A stretch of DNA of 46,686 nucleotides from positions 12,716-59,401 of the forward strand of contig DJRM01000093.1 of the NCBI GenBank assembly GCA_002440085.1, read 5' to 3'. The DNA is from Bacteroidales bacterium UBA6360. GTDB taxonomy: Bacteria > Bacteroidota > Bacteroidia > Bacteroidales > UBA932. Numbering within the stretch: position 1 is the stretch's first letter; each line of letters starts with the position of its first letter. The notes beneath the pieces are model-generated. The model worked only from the letters and a program-made list of their open reading frames with translations. It made no database searches and had not been told where the DNA came from. The translations under genes were made by a program, and so were the position numbers. Below, in pieces: positions 41,221 to 46,686 of this stretch.

Positions 41221-43923
41221 TCACTTCCTGGTAAACACATAGGTGAACGACAAGCCGAACGACCGTCCGAAATTGTTGGACAGGGATGTGAGGATGTAGT
41301 TGTCTGACACTGAGATTGTCTTGTTGTTGACCAGACTTGTCAGATTATTCCCGAATACGCTCAGCCGGCTGCGTTTCTCCGCCCCGAAGAGCCATGACAG
41401 CGTGCAGGTGGCATTGTGGGTGAAAATGCCAATGTCGTCTCTTGTCGTCATCATCCTGTATAGTTGCGCGCCGACATTGAGCTCAAAATTGCCTCCAATC
41501 CTTTGGGTATATGAAAATATTCCGGACAGACTGACGGAATCATACAGCTTCGCCCCGTCATATTCCTGCCGTCCGGCACCGACAGACGGGATCAGCGTTA
41601 TACCTGTGGTTTTCCCGTACCATTTGAACGGAACGGCCACGGATATGGAATTGTTCTGGTTTATCCGCCGGACATCGCCCTCATAAAACGGGTCTCTTTG
41701 GATGTTCCATGTGATGTCCGCTCCTATATCGGATTTTATCCCGGTCAGATATTGCGAGTATTTGCCCGCAGCCCATGCACAGAATCTTCCTGAGACATTG
41801 ACCGGTGTTGTCATGCTTGATCCGGCAGGAACCAAGTAGCCATAAGAATCAAGCCACGTCTGTTCCCTATAATAAGTGGTTCTGGACACCAGGGCATTCG
41901 AATGGATGTCGCTTCCCGCATTGAACTCAAGACTGGCACTATGCACAGGAAAAGAGTGCCCGAATCTTAAGGAAAACGTCCGAGTGACGGGAAGGGACAG
42001 CTTAGGATTTCCGGCATACAAAAACAGCGGGTTTGAGTCGTTGAGCGCATTGCGAACCTGTTCTATTCCGGGAACGGACTCTTTTTCCTTATAGTTAAGA
42101 GAGAGGCTGTTTTCACCTCGGCTGTACGCCAGCTCCGCCCCGATGACGGGTCTGATGTAGTTCCGCCTCCAGTCCGGCACACTTTCAAGCCTCTCGGTTC
42201 TGAATGAAACAATGTCCTGCACTCCTATCGAAACAAAGGCATAAAGCCCGTCATTTTTTCTTCCATATCTGTATGCCGCAGACAGAACGCCGCAAGCATA
42301 ATTTGTCGTGAAATCCTTTGAGTTGTTGAGGTTCAGAGTGTTGGTAAATATGTCCGTGAAAAGTTTTTTCGTTGTTTCATAGACATATTCAGTTGCGACA
42401 GAGAAAACAACCGAGGACTTTTCTCCTACCGGTTCGTTCCACGTGGCTCCTAACGACGGTGTCACCCGACCGGAAGACAGACTGTTTGAAAGCCATTCCT
42501 TTCGGATGCTGTTTTTCAGCGTGTCTATTCTTGAACCGCCTCCCCAGTCGTATGCGCCGCTAATTGACAAGTGGATGCCCATTCTTCGTCCCCTCTTCGC
42601 GAAGGTTTTTGTGAGCGATGTCGAAAGACTGCCCTTGAACCTGTTTGTCGTGTCTTCGATCGACTTACGGAATCCGGACCAATTCGCGTCTTGCCAAGAA
42701 GAAGCCCGGTTCAAGTAATTTTGTCTTGCATGTGCGTACGAAATGGCTCCGCCCATGCGTGCAGAGAGTTTTCCACGACGGAAATTCCCGTTCCCGGAAT
42801 ATGAAATGGAGTACCCTGATTTTCTGTTCTCGGAGGCTGACGTATCCCGGCGCTCCGTCCAGGTTTCTGACGGGAAAAAAGAAAATATTGAGCCGCCAGA
42901 TGTCCGGTCGCCGGATGAACTGAAGATGACCAGATGATTATAGCCGGATTTTCCGGGAATATCTTTCCCGACGCGGAAGTTCCCGTTCAGTTCATCATGA
43001 GGCTGAACTGTCGGCTGTCCGCTTCCGCTGTTGTGCCCGCCCGCGACATTGGCAGAGAACCGAGGCTTGGCTCCGAGAGTATAACTTCCGAGCATTACCT
43101 CCCCGTCAGCATTCCAGTCAAACTTTCCATCGGCATTCCGTGACGTGAACATTCCGCCGGAAGACTTGAGGGACAACTCTCCCACATGATTAAGCGGTTT
43201 CCATGTATGTACATCCAGAACCCGTTCCTTTGCGACTGTGCCATCATCCTCCATGTCATCCACGGCCTTATTGTCATAGACTTTCACTGACTTGACCTCT
43301 TTTGCCAGCACCATATCCATGGCATTCTTGATGTCCTTGCCGAACAGATTGTTCCCGTTAATCAATATCCTGTCAATCCGTTGCCCGTGATAGGCTACGC
43401 CGTTCTCTTCCACAGTGACGCCCGGCATCTGTTCCAACAGATTTCGCAGGCCGTTGCCTTCCATAGTGTTGAATGCTGCCGCATTGAACACAGTCGTGTC
43501 GCCGTGCATGACCATTGCGATTGCATTCCCCTTCACGATGATTGAATTCAGAGTCTCCGGTTCCTCCTGCATTCCGATTCTGACATAGGTATCAACCCTC
43601 GGTTCGATGTACAGAGAGTCTCTTCTCGTCCTGTATCCGAGGAATGTGGTAATCACCAAAGAACTTGCAGGCAGTCTCCTCCGTGCAAGTGTCGCTTCTA
43701 CGTCAGAGCCGGTCACAACTTTGACTGTGTCCCGTCCGCATATTACTGAGATAACGGCATTGGGCAGTAAATCTCCAGTCAACGAGTCTCTTACTGAGAA
43801 TGAGACGGAGGGTGCAAGGCTTATGTCTGAACTTGAACTGCTGTGGAACTGGGCAAACGACAAGTCATGAGATGCGAGAAAAAAGACAGATGCAGACAAG
43901 AGAATATGAAAGCCTCTTGTCAT
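41221..43923 (-). CDS. TonB-receptor-like outer-membrane β-barrel protein
   Basis: Protein of 900 aa from the ATG at 43923 (MTRGFHILLSASVFFLASHDLSFAQ; a TTG two codons upstream is ignored). Residues about 40-112 form a carboxypeptidase-regulatory-like domain (SVRDSLTGDLLPNAVISV, FLGYRTRRDSLYI), then a plug-like part (MEGNGLRNLLEQMPGVTVEENG, RILINGNNLFGKD) and a barrel of about 650 residues ending FTYVFTRK. It resembles the outer-membrane barrel family that looks like TonB receptors but has no SusD partner. The start overlaps the stop of the small gene upstream (ATGA), so the two are translationally coupled. Cargo is unknown; such proteins may take up metal complexes, peptides or cofactors. 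Confidence 0.85.
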   Translation of the reverse strand: MTRGFHILLSASVFFLASHDLSFAQFHSSSSSDISLAPSVSFSVRDSLTGDLLPNAVISVICGRDTVKVVTGSDVEATLARRRLPASSLVITTFLGYRTRRDSLYIEPRVDTYVRIGMQEEPETLNSIIVKGNAIAMVMHGDTTVFNAAAFNTMEGNGLRNLLEQMPGVTVEENGVAYHGQRIDRILINGNNLFGKDIKNAMDMVLAKEVKSVKVYDNKAVDDMEDDGTVAKERVLDVHTWKPLNHVGELSLKSSGGMFTSRNADGKFDWNADGEVMLGSYTLGAKPRFSANVAGGHNSGSGQPTVQPHDELNGNFRVGKDIPGKSGYNHLVIFSSSGDRTSGGSIFSFFPSETWTERRDTSASENRKSGYSISYSGNGNFRRGKLSARMGGAISYAHARQNYLNRASSWQDANWSGFRKSIEDTTNRFKGSLSTSLTKTFAKRGRRMGIHLSISGAYDWGGGSRIDTLKNSIRKEWLSNSLSSGRVTPSLGATWNEPVGEKSSVVFSVATEYVYETTKKLFTDIFTNTLNLNNSKDFTTNYACGVLSAAYRYGRKNDGLYAFVSIGVQDIVSFRTERLESVPDWRRNYIRPVIGAELAYSRGENSLSLNYKEKESVPGIEQVRNALNDSNPLFLYAGNPKLSLPVTRTFSLRFGHSFPVHSASLEFNAGSDIHSNALVSRTTYYREQTWLDSYGYLVPAGSSMTTPVNVSGRFCAWAAGKYSQYLTGIKSDIGADITWNIQRDPFYEGDVRRINQNNSISVAVPFKWYGKTTGITLIPSVGAGRQEYDGAKLYDSVSLSGIFSYTQRIGGNFELNVGAQLYRMMTTRDDIGIFTHNATCTLSWLFGAEKRSRLSVFGNNLTSLVNNKTISVSDNYILTSLSNNFGRSFGLSFTYVFTRK

Positions 43924-44243
43924 CGGCAATCCGGCTCAAGTTCTATGTCGAAAGTTTCTCGTGGACTTGATACACAGAGACTTTTTCTCTTATATCCGAT
44001 ATATGATACAACTATGCTGTCTCTCATGAAATTCCCAGGAATTCGAAAATACCCGTCCATATCGGTTGTTGTGCCTGTAGTTGTATGGATACTGGATTTC
44101 ACCCTAACAGTAGCCCCAATTATAGGTTCCCGTGTGTCAGCATCAAAAACTTTTCCGTCAACAGCGTACATGTACCGTGCATACGCGATTCCTGAGAACA
44201 GAATCAAAATCGTCGCCAACGCAAATAGAATTTTTCTTTTCAT
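43920..44243 (-). CDS. small exported protein consisting of a carboxypeptidase-regulatory-like domain
   Basis: Protein of 107 aa. A signal peptide or membrane anchor (MKRKILFALATILILFSGIAYA) is followed by one β-sandwich domain, VDGKVFDADTREPIIGATVRVKS ... TTTDMDGYFRIPG ... IVVSYIGYKRKSL, which is the domain usually found at the N-terminus of SusC and TonB receptors. Here it is a separate protein, translationally coupled (ATGA) to the large barrel gene downstream, which has its own copy of the domain. A perfect -7 box lies 26 bp upstream. It may be an accessory subunit at the periplasmic face of that barrel; this is inference. Confidence 0.75.
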   Translation of the reverse strand: MKRKILFALATILILFSGIAYARYMYAVDGKVFDADTREPIIGATVRVKSSIHTTTGTTTDMDGYFRIPGNFMRDSIVVSYIGYKRKSLCVSSPRETFDIELEPDCR

Positions 44244-44268
44244 AAACGCATATTTTAGGATTATACTT

Positions 44269-44276
44269 CAAATGTA
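44269..44276 (-). promoter_or_regulatory. -7 box of the small domain - barrel operon
   Basis: The minus strand reads TACATTTG, an exact match to TAnnTTTG, directly after the rnr stop and 26 bp before the ATG at 44243. No TTG at the ideal -33 distance. Confidence 0.55.
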
Positions 44277-44279
44277 GTG

Positions 44280-46559
44280 CTATAATTTTTTGCCGCCATT
44301 GCTGGATTTGCCCTCGCGATGTTTTTGGGCGTGTTCGGAACGTTTGCCGCGGCGGCTTCCGGAATGACCGGAGCGGACGCCCTCTTTCCTGGTATCTTTT
44401 CTTCCCTCACCGGAACGCGGTTTCCCTCGCCGTGAACCACCTCTGCCCTCGCTGGGGCGGAAATCTCCCTGCTCTCGGGGAGCGCGCTCCGGAGCATCCG
44501 GTTCCACGAGCTCGTAGTCGAGCAGGCACTGGTCCTGATTGGCCTTCTTCACGCGGATGCGAACGGGGTCGCCGAGATTATAGACCTTGTGCGTGCGTCG
44601 GCCGACAAGCGTGTAGTGCTCGTCGTCGAACTGGAAGAAGTCCGAGCGGATATCACGCAGGGCGACCATTCCCTCAATCTTGGTCGGCTCAATCTCCACA
44701 TACATTCCCCACTCGGTGAGACCCGAGATGTGGCCGTCGAACTCGTTTCCGACTTTGTCCTGCATGAACTCGACGAGCTTGTACTTGATGCTTGCGCGTT
44801 CTGCCTCGGCGGCGACCACCTCACGCTGGGAGGCGTACTTGCAGGCCGTCTCGTAAGTTTCGCGGTCGGCGCTCTTCCCGCCGGCGAGATAGTTCGCCAG
44901 AAGACGGTGCACCATCATGTCCGGGTAGCGGCGGATAGGCGAGGTGAAATGGGTGTAGTATGTGAACGCGAGGCCGTAGTGCCCGATGTTGTTCACGTCG
45001 TAGCGGGCCTTCGCCATCGTGCGGAGTGACAGGAGCTCGATGGCGTTGAACTCAGGCTTGTCCTTGGCCGCGTTGAACAGCCCGTTCAGTTCACGGGAGA
45101 ACTCCTTGCCGTCGGCGACCTTGCCGAGGGTGTAGCCGAAATTGCCCACAAAACCGCGCAGGTTGTCAACCTTTGCCATGTCCGGCTCATCGTGAACACG
45201 ATAGACGAAGGTCTTTTCCTCCTTCCAGCCCTTTGCCGGAGCCTTTCCGACCACGGCATAGCCGTCCTTGTCGAGGTTCGCCCCGGTCGCCACGAACTCC
45301 GCAACGCAGCGGTTGGCAAGGAGCATGAACTCCTCGATGAGCCAGTTGGCCTCCTTGGAAATCTTCTGATAGACCCCGACAGGCTTTCCGGTCTCATCGA
45401 CCTCAACCTTCATCTCGGGACGCTCGAAGCTGATTGCCCCGGAGGCGAAACGCTTCTTGCGGAACTTGGAGGCAAGCTTGTTCAGAACCAGCACGGCCTC
45501 CTGCACTTCATCCGGGACAACGGTCGTCACACCGTCAACCGAGGTTTCATAGCCCTTGACAACCTTGCCCTCTTCGATTATGGTCTGTGCGCCCTCGTAG
45601 GCGAAACGGTAGTCGGAGTCGATTATCGTGCGACCGAACCACCTCGTGACCACCCTCGCGAGAGGGGTTATCTCAAACACGGCCGAAAAAGTGAGCTTGC
45701 GCTCGTGCGGGCGGAGGGAACAGAGCTTGTTGCAGAGCTTCTCCGGAAGCATCGGCACGGTCCTGTCAACGAGATAGACCGAGGTTCCTCTCATGCGTGC
45801 CTCCTCGTCAACGATGGAACCGGGCTGAACATAGTAGGAGACATCAGCGATGTGAACCCCGACCTCGTAGTTTCCATTATCTAACTTCTTGAATGATAGC
45901 GCATCATCAAAGTCTTTAGCATCCGCAGGGTCGATGGTGAATGTCAGCGTTTTTGTGAAGTCGCGGCGAATCTTCCACTCCCCTGCCGGAATCTTCTCCG
46001 AAATCTTGTCGGCGGCATTCTCCACTTCAGGCTCGAAACGGTATGGCAGGCCGAATTCGGAGAGAATCGCGTGCATCTCCGTCTCGTTCTCCCCCGGCAT
46101 TCCGAGCACATCGACTATATGTCCCGTAGGGCAGGTGTCCCCCTTCTTCCAGAAATCCACGACGGCGGCGACCTTCATTCCGCTCTCCGCGTCAGGATGT
46201 TTGTCAAGGTCGGAAACGATGATGTCGTAAGGCATATTCCGGCTCTGCATGAGCACCCACGCCTGACCATCGAAGATGTGGAGAATTCCGACGAACGGAC
46301 GCTTCGACCTCTCGACGATTTCGACGACATATCCCTCCCTTCTCGACTTTTCCGTCTTCTCGCGGGTCACTGCAACCTTCACGCGGTCCCCATGGAGCGC
46401 ACCGCCTATCTTGGACGCCCTCACATAGACGTCATCTTCCTCACCGTCAACAATTATGAAGGCATATCCTTCCCTCGTCATCTGCACCGTTCCCTCCAGC
46501 ACGGGAATCTGCCTCTTCTCGCGGACCTTCCGCGCACCGAACTTTCTTTTCCTTGACAT
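44280..46559 (-). CDS. rnr: ribonuclease R
   Basis: Exoribonuclease of 759 aa. Cold-shock-like OB domains cover about 20-190 (EGTVQMTREGYAFI, GDRVKVAVTRE). The RNB catalytic domain (about 195-540) has the metal-binding FTIDPADAKDFDDALSF near 205-221 and the HFTSPIRRYPDMMVHRLL block. An S1 domain lies at about 603-685 (FDGHISGLTEWGMYVEI). The last 65 residues are a very basic Arg/Gly/Ser tail (RRGKPRSGEGRK), longer than in some relatives and probably RNA-binding. It degrades structured RNA 3' to 5' in the cytoplasm. The gene is monocistronic: its promoter lies at 46580-46587 and another operon's promoter follows its stop. Confidence 0.97.
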   Translation of the reverse strand: MSRKRKFGARKVREKRQIPVLEGTVQMTREGYAFIIVDGEEDDVYVRASKIGGALHGDRVKVAVTREKTEKSRREGYVVEIVERSKRPFVGILHIFDGQAWVLMQSRNMPYDIIVSDLDKHPDAESGMKVAAVVDFWKKGDTCPTGHIVDVLGMPGENETEMHAILSEFGLPYRFEPEVENAADKISEKIPAGEWKIRRDFTKTLTFTIDPADAKDFDDALSFKKLDNGNYEVGVHIADVSYYVQPGSIVDEEARMRGTSVYLVDRTVPMLPEKLCNKLCSLRPHERKLTFSAVFEITPLARVVTRWFGRTIIDSDYRFAYEGAQTIIEEGKVVKGYETSVDGVTTVVPDEVQEAVLVLNKLASKFRKKRFASGAISFERPEMKVEVDETGKPVGVYQKISKEANWLIEEFMLLANRCVAEFVATGANLDKDGYAVVGKAPAKGWKEEKTFVYRVHDEPDMAKVDNLRGFVGNFGYTLGKVADGKEFSRELNGLFNAAKDKPEFNAIELLSLRTMAKARYDVNNIGHYGLAFTYYTHFTSPIRRYPDMMVHRLLANYLAGGKSADRETYETACKYASQREVVAAEAERASIKYKLVEFMQDKVGNEFDGHISGLTEWGMYVEIEPTKIEGMVALRDIRSDFFQFDDEHYTLVGRRTHKVYNLGDPVRIRVKKANQDQCLLDYELVEPDAPERAPREQGDFRPSEGRGGSRRGKPRSGEGRKDTRKEGVRSGHSGSRRGKRSEHAQKHREGKSSNGGKKL

Positions 46560-46566
46560 ATTTTAT

Positions 46567-46574
46567 TATCTTTG
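46567..46574 (+). promoter_or_regulatory. -7 box pointing out of the window to the right
   Basis: TATCTTTG, an exact match to TAnnTTTG on the plus strand, predicts a transcript starting near 46581 for a gene beyond the window edge. A TTG is present but only 11 nt upstream. Confidence 0.4.
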
Positions 46575-46579
46575 CGGCA

Positions 46580-46587
46580 CAAATTTA
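46580..46587 (-). promoter_or_regulatory. -7 box of rnr
   Basis: The minus strand reads TAAATTTG, an exact match to TAnnTTTG, 20 bp upstream of the rnr ATG. It lies face to face with the plus-strand -7 box at 46567-46574, so the two promoters overlap. Confidence 0.55.
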
Positions 46588-46686
46588 GATAAAATAAAGG
46601 ACTTGGCATATTTAGAAGCTGTTTTATTTTTTGTTCAGTTATTTTGAGATGTATTTTTGAGTCAGATTTTTTCGTTTTGAGAGGAG

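Noticed and set aside
1..46686. CRISPR arrays, tRNA and rRNA genes
   Set aside because: I looked for regular short repeats and for tRNA- or rRNA-like sequences and saw none.

Overview
The window is from a member of the Bacteroidales, probably a gut-type species of roughly 50% GC. The evidence is three SusC/SusD pairs, lipoprotein signal peptides throughout, Bacteroidales-type promoters (TTG, about 20 nt, TAnnTTTG), a PorV-like barrel and a T9SS-like sorting domain. I cannot name the genus; a Rikenellaceae-like or uncultured Bacteroidales lineage would fit.

Layout. 1-4189 (minus): an overlapping operon of an M3 oligopeptidase lipoprotein, rlmN and a patatin-like protein cut by the window edge, preceded by a small zinc-ribbon protein. 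4593-8142 (plus): a short SSB, then a polyferredoxin membrane protein and a Tat-exported ferredoxin/aldo-keto reductase. 8221-20988 (minus): operon 1, read SusC1 - SusD1 - 842-aa surface lipoprotein - S8 protease - small lipoprotein - S8 protease - small lipoprotein. 21413-22057 (minus): a Hin/Mpi-type serine recombinase. 22245-28869 (plus): operon 2, SusC2 - SusD2 - 552-aa lipoprotein. 29019-29831 (plus): a polyvalent-type protein kinase with its own promoter and terminator. 30021-39289 (plus): operon 3, SusC3 - SusD3 - 291-aa lipoprotein - S8 protease with sorting domain - PorV-like barrel. 39472-41121: an AlbA_2/ATPase-type regulator that looks inserted. 41221-44243 (minus): a small regulatory-domain protein coupled to a large outer-membrane barrel. 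44280-46559 (minus): RNase R.

The central observation is a probable phase-variation system. All three susC genes are preceded by the same leader of about 118 bp, which carries a 16-bp imperfect palindrome. The copy at SusC1 (A) is inverted relative to those at SusC2 (B) and SusC3 (C). The serine recombinase gene lies between A and B. So does the only good upstream promoter I find for these leaders, and it points at SusC1. Inversion between A and B would turn that promoter onto SusC2; A-C inversion could connect it to SusC3; B-C recombination would delete operon 2 and the kinase. Because operons 1 and 3 carry secreted subtilisin-like proteases, the loci look like alternative protein or peptide harvesting systems (RagAB-like), of which one at a time may be switched on.

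All identities and spacings were counted by eye; no search or alignment was run.
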